Part shown: positions 33,586 through 42,719 of the stretch, piece after piece
Position numbering within the stretch: position 1 is the first letter of the stretch
Layout: each line of letters starts with the position of its first letter
Assembly (NCBI RefSeq): GCF_006539865.1
Contig: NZ_BJNV01000031.1
Location: forward strand, 1 to 54,002
Direction of reading: 5' to 3'
DNA length: 54,002 nt
DNA from: Zoogloea ramigera
Lineage (GTDB): Bacteria > Pseudomonadota > Gammaproteobacteria > Burkholderiales > Rhodocyclaceae
Program-made: the position numbers and the translations under genes
The notes under the pieces: model-generated
Database searches by the model: none
Told to the model about the DNA's origin: nothing
The model's input: only the letters and a program-made list of their open reading frames with translations

Positions 33586-34631
33586 GCGCCCTCCCCGGCC
33601 GCCAGCATGGCCCGGGCCCGCTCCAGCACCATCGCCGGGGTGATGTCGCGCAGGCAGGTGAACTTGCCGCCACAGGTGGGCCGGCGCCGGCAGGGCGAGC
33701 ATTCGAGGCCCAGCCAGATCACGCTGCCGGTGGGCCGGCCGGTGTTCTGATACGGGCAGGTGGAGCCGAAGATCGCCACCGTCGGCCGCGCCAGCGCGGT
33801 GCCCATGTGGGTGAGGCCGGTGTCCACGCCGATGAGCAGCGCCGCATGGGCGATTGCCGCAACGGCCTCGGGCAGACGGGTCTGGCCGGCCAGATTGACG
33901 ATGCGCGGGTCGGCCGCGGCGATGCGGGCCGCCGCTTCGGCATCGGCCGGGCCACCGAGGATCACCGGCACCAGGCCGGTGGCGTCGATGAGCTGCGGTG
34001 CGAGGGCCTGCCAGGCGTCCTCGAACCAGTGCTTCTGGGGGCGCGTCGTGAAGGGCGCCAGCACCGCGTAGCTGCCGGACGCAAGGCCGTGGGCGGCGAG
34101 CTTGCCGAGCACGCCTGCCTCGGCCGGCGGCGAGACCTTGAGCGTGGGCAGAAAATCGCCCGCGTCGAAACCGAGCTGCTCGGCGAGATATTTGTACTCC
34201 GAACCGATCCGCGCCTGCTCGCCGCCGCGGGGGATCACCTCGCTCATCAGCAGCTGGCTGCCCTCCTTCGAGCCCAGCCCGACCCGCCGCCGCGCGCCGG
34301 ACAGCCAGGTGAGGAAGCCGCTCTTCATCAGCCCCTGCAGATCGAGGGCCATGTCGAAGCGGCGGGCGTGGAGCTCGCGCCGCAGCGCGCGCACGCGGCC
34401 CAGCAGCTCGAGCCGCCGGCCGGACTTCCACAGCTTGACCCACTCGGCCTTCGACCAGGTGATGACCTCGTCGATGTCCGGGTCGGCCAGCAGCAGCTCG
34501 TGGATGCCCGGCTCCACCAGCCAGGCGATGTGGGCGTCGGGGTGAGCGCGGCGGATCGCCCCCGGCAGCGCCGAGGCGAACACCACGTCGCCGATGGCGG
34601 AGGTGCGGACGATGAGGATGCGGTGCGTCAT
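33582..34631 (-). CDS. Glycosyltransferase family 9 (LPS heptosyltransferase-like)
   Basis: This 349-residue GT9 protein resembles ADP-heptose:LPS heptosyltransferases. Typical features are ILIVRTSAIGDVVFASALPGAI at the N-terminus, LDLQGLMKSGFL, and GVDTGLTHMGTALARPTVAIFG near the C-terminus. Such enzymes add heptose to the inner core of lipopolysaccharide on the cytoplasmic face. A cluster of cysteines (CSPCRRRPTCGGKFTC) near the C-terminus may bind metal, as seen in several GT9 members. It is coupled to the downstream GT4. Whether it is the first or second heptosyltransferase is not decided by the sequence. Confidence 0.9.
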   Translation of the reverse strand: MTHRILIVRTSAIGDVVFASALPGAIRRAHPDAHIAWLVEPGIHELLLADPDIDEVITWSKAEWVKLWKSGRRLELLGRVRALRRELHARRFDMALDLQGLMKSGFLTWLSGARRRVGLGSKEGSQLLMSEVIPRGGEQARIGSEYKYLAEQLGFDAGDFLPTLKVSPPAEAGVLGKLAAHGLASGSYAVLAPFTTRPQKHWFEDAWQALAPQLIDATGLVPVILGGPADAEAAARIAAADPRIVNLAGQTRLPEAVAAIAHAALLIGVDTGLTHMGTALARPTVAIFGSTCPYQNTGRPTGSVIWLGLECSPCRRRPTCGGKFTCLRDITPAMVLERARAMLAAGEGA

Positions 34632-34676
34632 GGGTCGAGACTGTAGCCGAAAGTGCCCGGGGCAGGCACCCGGGGC

Positions 34677-35750
34677 TCAGGCAGGGCGGGCCTCCAGGCA
34701 GGCCCGGTAGACGTCGAGGGTGGCCTGGATCATCGTGCCGATGGAAAAATCCGCCTCGTAGCGCTGCCTCGCAGCGCGGCCGAAGGCCCCGGCGAGGCCC
34801 GGGTCGTCGACCAGCCGCTGCACCGCGGCGGCCAGGGCCGAGGCATCGTCGGCGGGAACCAGGAGGCCGTTGACACCATCGGCGATGACCTCGGGCACGC
34901 CGCCGACCCGGCTCGCGATGAGCGCACAGCCCGCCGACGACGCCTCCATCAGCGCCAGCGGCAGGCCTTCGCTGCGGGACGGCTGCAGCACGATGTCGGC
35001 GGCGGCCAACAGCTGCGGCACGTCGTCGCGGCGCCCCAGCCAGGTCGCCAGCGAGCCCGCCTCGGCGGCATGGAGGGCCGCACCCCACGCAGTCTCCTGC
35101 CCGGCGAAGAACAGCCGCAGGGGCCGGCCCGCCTGGTTGCGCAGGTGGCGGAAGGCCTCCAGCGCCACGTCGTGCCCCTTGACCTCGGCGACCCGCCCGA
35201 TCATGAACAGGGCCCGCTCGTCGGGCGCGAGGCCCAGAGCCCGGCGGGTTGCCTCACGGGCGGCCCCGTGCCCGGCGCCGAAACTGCAATCCCGGGCACC
35301 GGGGAACACGACCTTGATCCGGCCGGCATCGAAGCCCCGGGCGAGCAGATGCCCCTTGACCGCCTCCGAGACGGCGATCAGCTGCCGGTCGTGGGGGTAG
35401 TTCTTCCAGGTCAGCATGTCATGCACGCTGCTGAGCAGCGGGGTGCCGCTCATCCGGCAGGCCAGCCGCCCATAGAAGGCCGCACGCACCAGGTGGGTAT
35501 GGACGAGGTCGTAATCCTGCCGCTTGATCAGGACCAGCAGACGCAGCAGCGCCGGCAGGTCGTAGTGGGCCCGGAAGTCGAAGTCATGGAGGACGAAACC
35601 CGCTTCTTCCAGGCGCAGCCAGACCCACGACCCCTTCGGCACCGCCGCCTCGACCTCGTGCCCGGCGGCGCGCAGGCCCGTGCAGAGCTGCACGAGATGC
35701 TGCTCGGCGCCACCGAACTTGCGGTTATGAAGGATTTGAAGGATGCGCAT
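34677..35750 (-). CDS. Glycosyltransferase family 4-like
   Basis: This 357-residue GT-B protein carries HNRKFGGAEQHLVQLCTGLRAAGHE at the N-terminus and ADIVLQPSRSEGLPLALMEASSAGCALIAS with the GT4 ExxxxxxxE motif in the donor domain. It lies 45 nt upstream of the GT9 gene and 38 nt downstream of fcl on the same strand, so it is probably part of one long transcript from gmd to the deacetylase. The donor may be GDP-fucose or another sugar; sequence alone does not say. Confidence 0.9.
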   Translation of the reverse strand: MRILQILHNRKFGGAEQHLVQLCTGLRAAGHEVEAAVPKGSWVWLRLEEAGFVLHDFDFRAHYDLPALLRLLVLIKRQDYDLVHTHLVRAAFYGRLACRMSGTPLLSSVHDMLTWKNYPHDRQLIAVSEAVKGHLLARGFDAGRIKVVFPGARDCSFGAGHGAAREATRRALGLAPDERALFMIGRVAEVKGHDVALEAFRHLRNQAGRPLRLFFAGQETAWGAALHAAEAGSLATWLGRRDDVPQLLAAADIVLQPSRSEGLPLALMEASSAGCALIASRVGGVPEVIADGVNGLLVPADDASALAAAVQRLVDDPGLAGAFGRAARQRYEADFSIGTMIQATLDVYRACLEARPA

Positions 35751-35788
35751 CGGGGCGAGTGTTCAGAACGATCGATAGGCCCGGACGA

Positions 35789-36766
35789 TTAGCCGAGACG
35801 CAGGCTTGCACCGTCCAGGAAGGCTTCCCGGTAGGTCGAGGCTAGGCCCTCCGCGAGGCCGATCCGGGCGCGCCAGCCCAGGCGCTCGGCCCGCGCGACG
35901 TCCAGCAGCTTGCGGGGCGTGCCGTCCGGCTTGGTGCTGTCGAAGACGAGACGCCCCGGGTAGCCCACCACCTGCGCCAGGCTCTCGGCCAGTTCGCGGA
36001 TCGTCACGTCAACGCCGGTGCCGACGTTGATGTGGGAACACATCGGGCGGGTCTCGGCCGCGTAGGCGGCAGCGGAGACGTTCATCAGGTGCACCGCGGC
36101 GGCGGCCATGTCGTCCACGTGCAGGAACTCCCGGCGGGGCGTGCCGCTGCCCCAGATGACCACCTCGGGCGCCCCTGCGAGCCTGGCCTCATGGACCCGG
36201 CGCATCAGGGCCGGGATGACGTGGCTGTTTTCGGGATGGTAGTTGTCGCCGGGGCCGTACAGATTGGTCGGCATGGCGCTCCGGTAGTCGCGCCCGTACT
36301 GGCGGTTGTAACTTTCGCAGAGCTTGATGCCTGCAATCTTGGCGATCGCGTAGGGCTCGTTGGTCGGCTCGAGGAGCCCCGTGAGCAGGGCCTCCTCGGT
36401 CATCGGCTGCGCCGCGAGCTTGGGGTAGATGCAGGACGAACCGAGGAACAGCAGCTTCTGCACGCCGTGCAGGTGCGCCGCATGGATGACGTTGGCCTCG
36501 ATCATCAGGTTCTGGTGAATGAACTCGGCCGGGTAGGTGTTGTTGGCATGGATGCCCCCCACCTTGGCGGCGGCCAGATAGACCTGGTCGATGGACTGCG
36601 CCGCAAAGAAGGCGGCGACCTGGCGCTGGTCGGTCAGGTCGAGGGCGTCCCGGGGCGCCGTGACGATGTCCCGGTAACCGAGCGCCCGCAGGCACCGGAC
36701 GATGGCCGAACCCACCATGCCCCGGTGGCCGGCGACAAAGACTCTCTGGTCGATCGCGTGCTGCAT
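35789..36766 (-). CDS. fcl: GDP-L-fucose synthase
   Basis: The enzyme epimerises and reduces GDP-4-keto-6-deoxymannose to GDP-L-fucose with NADPH. The 325-residue protein has the dinucleotide motif GHRGMVGSA at 13-21. The SDR catalytic set is Ser110-Ser111-Cys112 (GSSCIYP), Tyr139 and Lys143 in [20 protein letters not shown] and [12 protein letters not shown] are typical of the family. It starts 2 nt after the gmd stop codon, so the two are coupled and provide the two steps from GDP-mannose to GDP-fucose. GDP-mannose itself must come from genes outside the window. Confidence 0.95.
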   Translation of the reverse strand: MQHAIDQRVFVAGHRGMVGSAIVRCLRALGYRDIVTAPRDALDLTDQRQVAAFFAAQSIDQVYLAAAKVGGIHANNTYPAEFIHQNLMIEANVIHAAHLHGVQKLLFLGSSCIYPKLAAQPMTEEALLTGLLEPTNEPYAIAKIAGIKLCESYNRQYGRDYRSAMPTNLYGPGDNYHPENSHVIPALMRRVHEARLAGAPEVVIWGSGTPRREFLHVDDMAAAAVHLMNVSAAAYAAETRPMCSHINVGTGVDVTIRELAESLAQVVGYPGRLVFDSTKPDGTPRKLLDVARAERLGWRARIGLAEGLASTYREAFLDGASLRLG

Positions 36767-36768
36767 GG

Positions 36769-37896
36769 TCAGTTCTCCGTGGCAATCGGCACGTCGTGGC
36801 CGTGGGCCTTGAGCAGGGCATGACGCCGGGCGGCCTTGAGATCTTCAGCCACCATTTCGGCACACATCTGCTGAACGGTGATTTCGGGCACCCAGCCGAG
36901 CTTCTCGCGGGCCATCGTGGGGTCGCCCAGCAGGGTCTCCACCTCGGCGGGGCGGAAGTATCGGGCGTCGACACGCACGATCACGTCACCCGCCTTGAGG
37001 GCCGGCGCCCGGTCGCCTTCGACATGCTCGACGATCGCCTGCTCGGTGACGCCCTGCCCCTCGAAGCGCAGGGTAATGCCCAGCTCGGCCGCCGACCAGC
37101 GGATGAATTCACGCACCGAGTACTGGACGCCGGTGGCGATCACGAAGTCCTCGGGTTGCGCCTGCTGGAGCATCAGCCACTGCATGCGCACGTAGTCGCG
37201 GGCGTGCCCCCAGTCGCGCAGCGCATCGAGGTTGCCCATGTACAGGCACTGCTCCAGCCCCTGGGCGATGTTGGCCAGACCGCGGGTGATCTTGCGGGTG
37301 ACGAAGGTCTCGCCACGGCGGGGGCTTTCGTGGTTGAACAGGATGCCGTTGCAGGCGTACATCCCGTAGGCTTCCCGGTAGTTGACGGTGATCCAGTAGG
37401 CAAACAGCTTGGCCACCGCATAGGGGCTGCGGGGGTGGAAGGGGGTGGTCTCCCTCTGGGGGATCTCCTGCACCAAGCCGTAGAGTTCGGACGTGGAGGC
37501 CTGGTAGAAACGGGTCTTCTTCTCCAGCCCGAGCAGGCGGATGGCCTCCAGCAGGCGCAGCGTCCCGATGCCATCAACATCGGCAGTGTATTCGGGCGCT
37601 TCGAAGCTGACCGCCACATGGGACTGGGCACCCAGGTTGTAGACCTCGTCGGGCTGGACCTGCTGGAGGATGCGGGTCAGGTTCGAGCTGTCGGTCAGGT
37701 CGCCGTAATGCAGCACGAAACGCTGGTTTTCCACATGGGGATCTTCGTAAATGTGGTCGACCCGCTGGGTGTTCAGGGACGACGCGCGGCGCTTGATGCC
37801 ATGCACCTCGTAACCCTTGCCCAGCAGAAACTCGGCCAGATAGGAACCGTCCTGCCCGGTTACGCCGGTGATGAGTGCTTTTTTGGTGCTGCTCAT
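36769..37896 (-). CDS. gmd: GDP-mannose 4,6-dehydratase
   Basis: The enzyme converts GDP-D-mannose to GDP-4-keto-6-deoxy-D-mannose with bound NADP. The 375-residue length fits the family. The dinucleotide motif is [16 protein letters not shown] at 10-25. The catalytic residues are within QASTSELYG (133-140) and Tyr159/Lys163 in [18 protein letters not shown] lies ahead of the ATG. It is the first gene of the minus-strand glycan transcript and divergent from a lone DUF6492 gene, so the 86-nt gap between them should hold its promoter. Confidence 0.97.
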   Translation of the reverse strand: MSSTKKALITGVTGQDGSYLAEFLLGKGYEVHGIKRRASSLNTQRVDHIYEDPHVENQRFVLHYGDLTDSSNLTRILQQVQPDEVYNLGAQSHVAVSFEAPEYTADVDGIGTLRLLEAIRLLGLEKKTRFYQASTSELYGLVQEIPQRETTPFHPRSPYAVAKLFAYWITVNYREAYGMYACNGILFNHESPRRGETFVTRKITRGLANIAQGLEQCLYMGNLDALRDWGHARDYVRMQWLMLQQAQPEDFVIATGVQYSVREFIRWSAAELGITLRFEGQGVTEQAIVEHVEGDRAPALKAGDVIVRVDARYFRPAEVETLLGDPTMAREKLGWVPEITVQQMCAEMVAEDLKAARRHALLKAHGHDVPIATEN

Positions 37897-37982
37897 GGGG
37901 CTACATCCTGTGTCAAGGTAAGATCCCGAAGGGGTGCGAGTGCCGCACGTGATTCAACAACACGGCAACCAGGAGAGAATGC

Positions 37983-38819
37983 ATGCCGGATCGCACTACC
38001 GGTGTGAGCGAGGTCATTTGCGTTTGCAGCAGAAAAGATGCGCCCACATGGCAAAAGGCTGCACCGTACATCGTCAGGAATATCAAGGCGCGCCATTATA
38101 AGCTGCTGGTTCCGGACCCAGAGCTCGAGAGCTTCCGGGCAATCAGCCCCGACGCCTTCGAGGTGATCGCGGAGTCCCGCTACGTCGGGCATCTGGGCGA
38201 GAAGATCGCGGCGCGTCTGCCCGCGGCAAATGCCGGTCGCAAGGGCTGGTATCTGCAGCAGTTCATCAAGATGGCCGCCGCCAGCGCGGCAGGGGACGAC
38301 GACATCATCCTCATCTGGGATGCCGATACCGTGCCCCTCAAGCCCCTGAGCTTCGTCGACGAGCGCGGTCGGATCATCTACTACCAGGGCACGGAACACC
38401 ACGCGCCCTATTTTGAGCTGATAAAACGGCTCATCGGCCTCGAAAAGGCCGCGGATTTCTCGTTCATTGCCCAGTGTTTTCCAGTAAAGGTTCGCTGGCT
38501 TCGCGAGCTGTTTGCCGAACTCGAGCAAAAAGCCGGCACGCGCTGGGAAGACGCAATCATTGCCGGCATCGATTTCAGCCAGGCCTCCGGGTTCAGCGAA
38601 TACGAGACGATGGGAACCTTCATCGCCTTCCACCACCGGGCTGAAATCACCTTCAGCCCGAACAGATGGTGGCGCTTCGGCAACCGGCTGGTGGGCGACA
38701 TCGAGCTCCTCACCGAACGCAAGGCCCGCGCCCTGGCCCGCAAGTTCGATTTCATCAGTTTCGAGCAGTGGGAGCGTCGCCCGCGCTTCATGTGGCTGCG
38801 CAGGCTGCTCGCGCGCTAG
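37983..38819 (+). CDS. DUF6492 family protein, putative glycosyltransferase
   Basis: This 278-residue protein has a GT-A-like core: WYLQQFIKMAAA followed by IILIWDADTVPL, a DxD-type motif at Asp113-Asp115. FRPF-like aromatic sites and SEYETMGTFIAFHHR are further features typical of DUF6492. Such proteins are presumed to transfer sugars, but substrate and linkage are unknown. It is the only plus-strand gene in this stretch and is visibly less GC-rich than its neighbours, especially at the 5' end, which suggests a different origin from the surrounding genes. GGAGAGA precedes the ATG by 5 nt. A 316-residue frame on the other strand was rejected as a shadow. Confidence 0.8.
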   Translation: MPDRTTGVSEVICVCSRKDAPTWQKAAPYIVRNIKARHYKLLVPDPELESFRAISPDAFEVIAESRYVGHLGEKIAARLPAANAGRKGWYLQQFIKMAAASAAGDDDIILIWDADTVPLKPLSFVDERGRIIYYQGTEHHAPYFELIKRLIGLEKAADFSFIAQCFPVKVRWLRELFAELEQKAGTRWEDAIIAGIDFSQASGFSEYETMGTFIAFHHRAEITFSPNRWWRFGNRLVGDIELLTERKARALARKFDFISFEQWERRPRFMWLRRLLAR

Positions 38820-38846
38820 CAGGCTGACGCCGACGGCACGCACGCA

Positions 38847-39722
38847 TCAGAGCCGCGACCAGCCCTCGGGCAGGAGATCGCGGGTATCGATCGGCGCGGC
38901 AAACCATTGTCGCGGCGCAAGCACGATCTTGGCAGGGTTCCGGTTCAGCCACGCCCCCCACCAGCTGAACGAGCTGTTGGCGATGATCTGGTGCCGGCAC
39001 TGGCTCATCAGGTACAGGTCTTCATAATCCGCATTGCGCCTGTCGGCGCCGACGAAGTTGAGCGGATGACCGACATCCAGGTTGTCCCGGACCCACGCCA
39101 TGTCGTCCGAGAAGATGAAGAAGCGGGGCTTCTCCAGCCCTGCAGCCATCTTGGCCGCCGCGGCCCGGTAGTAATCGAGCGGCACCACACCATGCACCTT
39201 GAGGGCTTCGGGATTGGCGACATAGTCACCCCGGCGGATGTGCAGACTGACCGATTCGCAAGCCCGCATCTCCGCCGCCAGGGCTGCGTTCTCGGGCGAA
39301 ACGGGCGCAGCGGGGAGCAACTCATCGAGCAGCCGGGGCCGCAGGAAATCGAAGTATTTCTCGCTCTGCCAGTAACCATTCAGATACACCGGCTGGCGGA
39401 TCTTCAGGATCTCCGGGTCGAAGGGGAAACCCCGCTCCTTCACGTACGACCGGTGATGGAAGGGCTGGACCGCCCACCTGCAGCGGCGTGAAAGCCACGC
39501 CGCATAGCGGGCCCTGGAGGGGTTCAGGGCCTCGATTTCCCGCTCGTCGGCCAGCGCGGCCTCGACGCAAAGATGTTGCAGCCGATAGCTGCGCAGGGCG
39601 TCCTGCTGGAAGCTGGACGCATCGAGCTTCAGCGCCATCCCGGATCTGCTGGAAAGGGCGCGTCCCAGGGCGTACTGGAACAGCTGATTGCCGAGGCCGC
39701 CCTTGAGCTTGATGATGATCAT
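38847..39722 (-). CDS. Alpha-1,2-fucosyltransferase-like glycosyltransferase (GT11)
   Basis: This 291-residue protein matches the GT11 family, which transfers fucose from GDP-fucose, usually in alpha-1,2 linkage to galactose. The N-terminal KGGLGNQLFQYALGRAL and the signature HIRRGDY at 161-167 (binding the GDP-fucose diphosphate) are intact. The C-terminal NSSFSWWGAWLN is also typical. Together with gmd and fcl it completes a pathway from GDP-mannose to a fucosylated glycan. The acceptor is unknown. It lies downstream of the GT2 gene on the same strand with a 64-nt gap. Confidence 0.93.
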   Translation of the reverse strand: MIIIKLKGGLGNQLFQYALGRALSSRSGMALKLDASSFQQDALRSYRLQHLCVEAALADEREIEALNPSRARYAAWLSRRCRWAVQPFHHRSYVKERGFPFDPEILKIRQPVYLNGYWQSEKYFDFLRPRLLDELLPAAPVSPENAALAAEMRACESVSLHIRRGDYVANPEALKVHGVVPLDYYRAAAAKMAAGLEKPRFFIFSDDMAWVRDNLDVGHPLNFVGADRRNADYEDLYLMSQCRHQIIANSSFSWWGAWLNRNPAKIVLAPRQWFAAPIDTRDLLPEGWSRL

Positions 39723-39786
39723 TGTGTAGTCCGCTGCCGATGATGCCTGCCGGCGGGTCTGCCGGCTCCGGAGCTCGCCCTGCGCC

Positions 39787-40731
39787 TCATTTTCTTCGGA
39801 GGCGGTACAGAGGCGCGAGCAGGGTGTATTTCAGGGCCTTGCGCGACAGGCCACGCGCCACCGGAGGAACGAGGATGTGCTCGAACTCCTTCATCACCCC
39901 CCGCGCCTCGGCGAGCGCTCCACTACGCATCAGGCTCATGCAGCAGCGGTAGATGTTCCACGAGATCAGGCTGTCGAGGTCATGCCCCTGCTTGGCCGTA
40001 AGACCCGGTTGGCGGGACGCCAGGAGCCGGCGGGCGAAGGCCAGGATCTTCTGTGCCCGCCCGGTCTGGTTCATCGCCCGGTTCTCGGCGTCGCGGTGAT
40101 AGACCGCCCCGACAGCCGGGCTGAAACAGGCGGCCGACGTCCTCGAGAGACGCAGCCAGAGCTCCACGTCCTCGCCGATGGCCAGACTGCAGTCGAAGCC
40201 CCCGGCCTGCACGAAGGCCTCCCGGTTCACACAGACGGTGCTGGTGTAGAAGGGGTAAACATCGCGGCCGACGCAGTCGAGATAATCGAGCTGAACGCCA
40301 GCCAGCGCCGTCCCCACACCGTCTGCGCTGTAGGACACGCGACGGCCGTCGGGCGAGGTCAGTTCGTAGGCCGTTGCGAACAGCAAGGACGCCGGCGATG
40401 CATCCACCAGCCTGGCGATCTCGGCCAGGAAACCGGGCTTCCACTCGTCGTCGGCATCCAGAAAGGCCACGTGAGCGGCGCGGGCCTCCTGGGCCCCTCG
40501 GTTGCGCGCAGCCGAAGCCCCCTGGTTGGGCTGATTCACAAGGCGCACCCGGGGGTCCGGGCAGGCCTCGACGATGCTTTCGCCACCGTCGCTGGAACCG
40601 TCGTTCACGACCACCAGCTCGAAGTCGGCCCAGCGCTGGGCGAGCACGGACTCCAGGGCCCGGCCGACGTGCGAGCGCTTGTTGTAAAGCGGAATGACGA
40701 CCGAAAAGCGGGGCGGCATGGAAACCTTCAT
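39787..40731 (-). CDS. Glycosyltransferase family 2
   Basis: This 314-residue GT-A protein begins with FSVVIPLYNKRSHVGRALESVL and has VVVNDGSSDGG and the DxD motif in VAFLDADDEW. Downstream, DVELWLRLSRT is the usual ED(V/E)xLxLR element. It would transfer a sugar from a nucleotide donor on the cytoplasmic side. The start shares its first base with the stop codon of the upstream GT9 gene (TGATG), so translation is probably coupled. An ATG four codons later is an alternative start. Donor and acceptor are unknown. Confidence 0.92.
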   Translation of the reverse strand: MKVSMPPRFSVVIPLYNKRSHVGRALESVLAQRWADFELVVVNDGSSDGGESIVEACPDPRVRLVNQPNQGASAARNRGAQEARAAHVAFLDADDEWKPGFLAEIARLVDASPASLLFATAYELTSPDGRRVSYSADGVGTALAGVQLDYLDCVGRDVYPFYTSTVCVNREAFVQAGGFDCSLAIGEDVELWLRLSRTSAACFSPAVGAVYHRDAENRAMNQTGRAQKILAFARRLLASRQPGLTAKQGHDLDSLISWNIYRCCMSLMRSGALAEARGVMKEFEHILVPPVARGLSRKALKYTLLAPLYRLRRK

Positions 40732-41762
40732 CACCGCTGCAGCCCGGCCGGCATGGGTGCCTGCAGCTCGGCGAGCCGGGCCAGCACGGCCTCGACGCTG
40801 ATCGCCGCCATGCCCTGCGCCTGCAGGGCGCGCATGAGGGGGTCGTGGGTCAGGGGCGGGCTCGCCCCGAACAGCCCGAGGGTCGGCACGCCATTGGCCA
40901 CGGCCATGTTCAGGGCACTGGTGTCGTTGCCCACGCAAAACTGGCAGTGGCGCAGCAGCGCCGCCGAATGCTGGACCGAGGGCTGGGTGGCGGCGATCAC
41001 CCGGGCCCGCAGCGCCGGTGCCACGGCGGCGACGATTGCCGCCGCCGCATCCCGCTCGGCCGGGCCGCCAAGCAGCAGCACGCTGCAGCCCCGCTCGGCC
41101 AGCGCCTGCGCCAGCACGGCAAAACGCTCGCCACCCCAGTTGTTGCGCGGAGCCGAGGTGCCGATCGAAAACGCGTAAAGCGGACCGGGGACGCCGGCCA
41201 GGTCCTGCGCTGCAGCCGCCAGGGCCTCGGGGCGCACCGCCATCCGCGGCACCACGGGTGCATCCACCAGACCGTGGGCGATGCAGAAAGCGCTGACCTC
41301 CGGGTAGACCCAGTTGCCGGTGCCACGGTGCGGACGGATGTAGGGCGGCCGGTTGAGCAGCAGGCGCTCGCCCGGGGAGAAGCCAAAACCAGCCCGCTGG
41401 GGGATGCCCGCCAGCAGGGCCAGCGCCGCGTAACGAATGCGGCCGGAGAGGATGTAGATGCGTTCGAAGCCCCGCTCACGCAGGCCCCGGGCGAAGCGCA
41501 GCTGGGCCCCCAGGGGGTCGTGACGGCCGCTGCGCCCCTCGCCCTTGCGCGGCTTGCGGTCGAACTCGATGACTTCGGCGATGCAGCGCTCGGCTGCGAG
41601 CACGTCGGCAGCCCGGCAGGACGGGCGCGCGATCAGGCTGACCGCGCCGTCGGCGCTCGCCGCGGCAATCGCGCGCAGATAGGGAATATGCCAGATCAGA
41701 TCGCCGATGCCGGTGCGATGAATGACGACAACGGTGCGGGGAAGAGGGGCTGCAATGACCAC
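40731..41762 (-). CDS. Glycosyltransferase family 9 (heptosyltransferase-like)
   Basis: This 343-residue protein resembles LPS heptosyltransferases: VVVIHRTGIGDLIWHIPYLRAI at the N-terminus, SIGTSAPRNNWGGERFAVLA, and the C-terminal FCVGNDTSALNMAVANGVPTLGLFG in place of the usual GxDTGxxH motif. Because the histidine of that motif is asparagine or alanine here, its activity may differ from standard heptosyltransferases. The start is uncertain: the GTG used here begins just before the conserved N-terminus, and another GTG at 41837 would add 25 unlikely residues. It is coupled to the GT2 gene downstream. Confidence 0.82.
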   Translation of the reverse strand: MVIAAPLPRTVVVIHRTGIGDLIWHIPYLRAIAAASADGAVSLIARPSCRAADVLAAERCIAEVIEFDRKPRKGEGRSGRHDPLGAQLRFARGLRERGFERIYILSGRIRYAALALLAGIPQRAGFGFSPGERLLLNRPPYIRPHRGTGNWVYPEVSAFCIAHGLVDAPVVPRMAVRPEALAAAAQDLAGVPGPLYAFSIGTSAPRNNWGGERFAVLAQALAERGCSVLLLGGPAERDAAAAIVAAVAPALRARVIAATQPSVQHSAALLRHCQFCVGNDTSALNMAVANGVPTLGLFGASPPLTHDPLMRALQAQGMAAISVEAVLARLAELQAPMPAGLQR

Positions 41763-41909
41763 GTAAGCTCGGAAGGCTGGCGGGCTGGAAACCCGAAAGG
41801 CCGTATTTTGCCGGAATCGAAGCAAACCGTGCGCCACACATGCAAGTCACGGCAACTCTGCGCTACCCTGCGCTCATTTTCCGCCGCTCCGGCACACGCT
41901 CGACCCGCC

Positions 41910-42713
41910 ATGCTCGCCCTGCCCGACGTCAGCCTCCTGTGTCTCGACACCCGCCACCCGGATCTCGCCCTCAAGGCCATGCAGCGCTGCCTGGATCGCG
42001 CCAGCTTCCGCGAGGCGGTGCTGCTCACCCGCGACGGCTACCGCAGCCCCGACCCGCGTATCACCGTCCGGGCGGTGCCCACGCTGCGCAACGTGGCCGA
42101 ATACTCCCATTTCATGGTCAAGTCCCTCGGCCCGTATTTTTCGGGCAGCCACGTGCTGGTGGTGCAGTGGGACAGCTTCATCCTCGACCCGGGCGCCTGG
42201 GACGCCGCCTTCCTCGATTACGACTACATCGGCGCGCCCTGGCCCCACCGCAGCCAGCCGGTGGGCAACGGCGGCTTTTCGCTGCGCTCGCGCAGGCTGA
42301 TCGACGCACTGCAGGACGCCGACATCCGCGAAACCCAGCCCGAAGACCACGTGATCTGCCTCGACTACCACGACCTGCTGGTGGCCCGGCACGGCATCCG
42401 CTTCGCGCCGGTCGAGCTGGCCCGGCGCTTCGCCTTCGAGCTGACGCCGCCCGACGGGCCGGTGTTCGGCTTTCACGGCTTCTTCAACTTCCACCTGGCC
42501 CTGCCCGACCCCGAGCTGCTGAGCTATCTGGCCGGCGTCGACCGCAGCGTGCTGTTCTCGATGCCAGCCCGGCGACTGCTCAAGAACCTGATCGACGCCG
42601 GGCGCCATGAGCCCGCCCGCCGGATCATCGACGTTCGCGCCGGCGGCAACCTCAAGCAGCGCCTGGACGCCTTCAAGCTACGCTGCCGGCTGGCCCTGCG
42701 ACGCCTGCGCTGA
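41910..42713 (+). CDS. DUF5672 family protein, putative glycosyltransferase
   Basis: This 267-residue protein matches DUF5672: LGPYFSGSHVLVVQWDSFILDPGAWDAAFLDYDYIGAPW, then VGNGGFSLRSRRLIDAL and QPEDHVICLDYHDLL. The order of elements suggests a GT-A-type transferase with the sugar acceptor site near GNGGFSLRS. Function is unproven. The gene is on the plus strand within a minus-strand glycan region, and faces the O-antigen ligase gene with only 6 nt between the stop codons. The start is the only ATG that begins the conserved region; a much longer frame upstream was rejected as antisense to the GT9 gene. Confidence 0.82.
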   Translation: MLALPDVSLLCLDTRHPDLALKAMQRCLDRASFREAVLLTRDGYRSPDPRITVRAVPTLRNVAEYSHFMVKSLGPYFSGSHVLVVQWDSFILDPGAWDAAFLDYDYIGAPWPHRSQPVGNGGFSLRSRRLIDALQDADIRETQPEDHVICLDYHDLLVARHGIRFAPVELARRFAFELTPPDGPVFGFHGFFNFHLALPDPELLSYLAGVDRSVLFSMPARRLLKNLIDAGRHEPARRIIDVRAGGNLKQRLDAFKLRCRLALRRLR

Positions 42714-42719
42714 GGGCGC

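Noticed and set aside
31433-33673. A 746-residue and an adjacent 861-residue glycosyltransferase fusion
   Set aside because: The frames run through neighbouring genes in the wrong frame. Each glycosyltransferase has its own ATG overlapping the previous stop codon, and only the C-terminal parts of the long frames resemble GT4 proteins.
37893-38843. 316-codon minus-strand frame opposite the DUF6492 gene
   Set aside because: It has no recognisable domain and no ribosome binding site, while the plus strand shows a DxD-type glycosyltransferase core.
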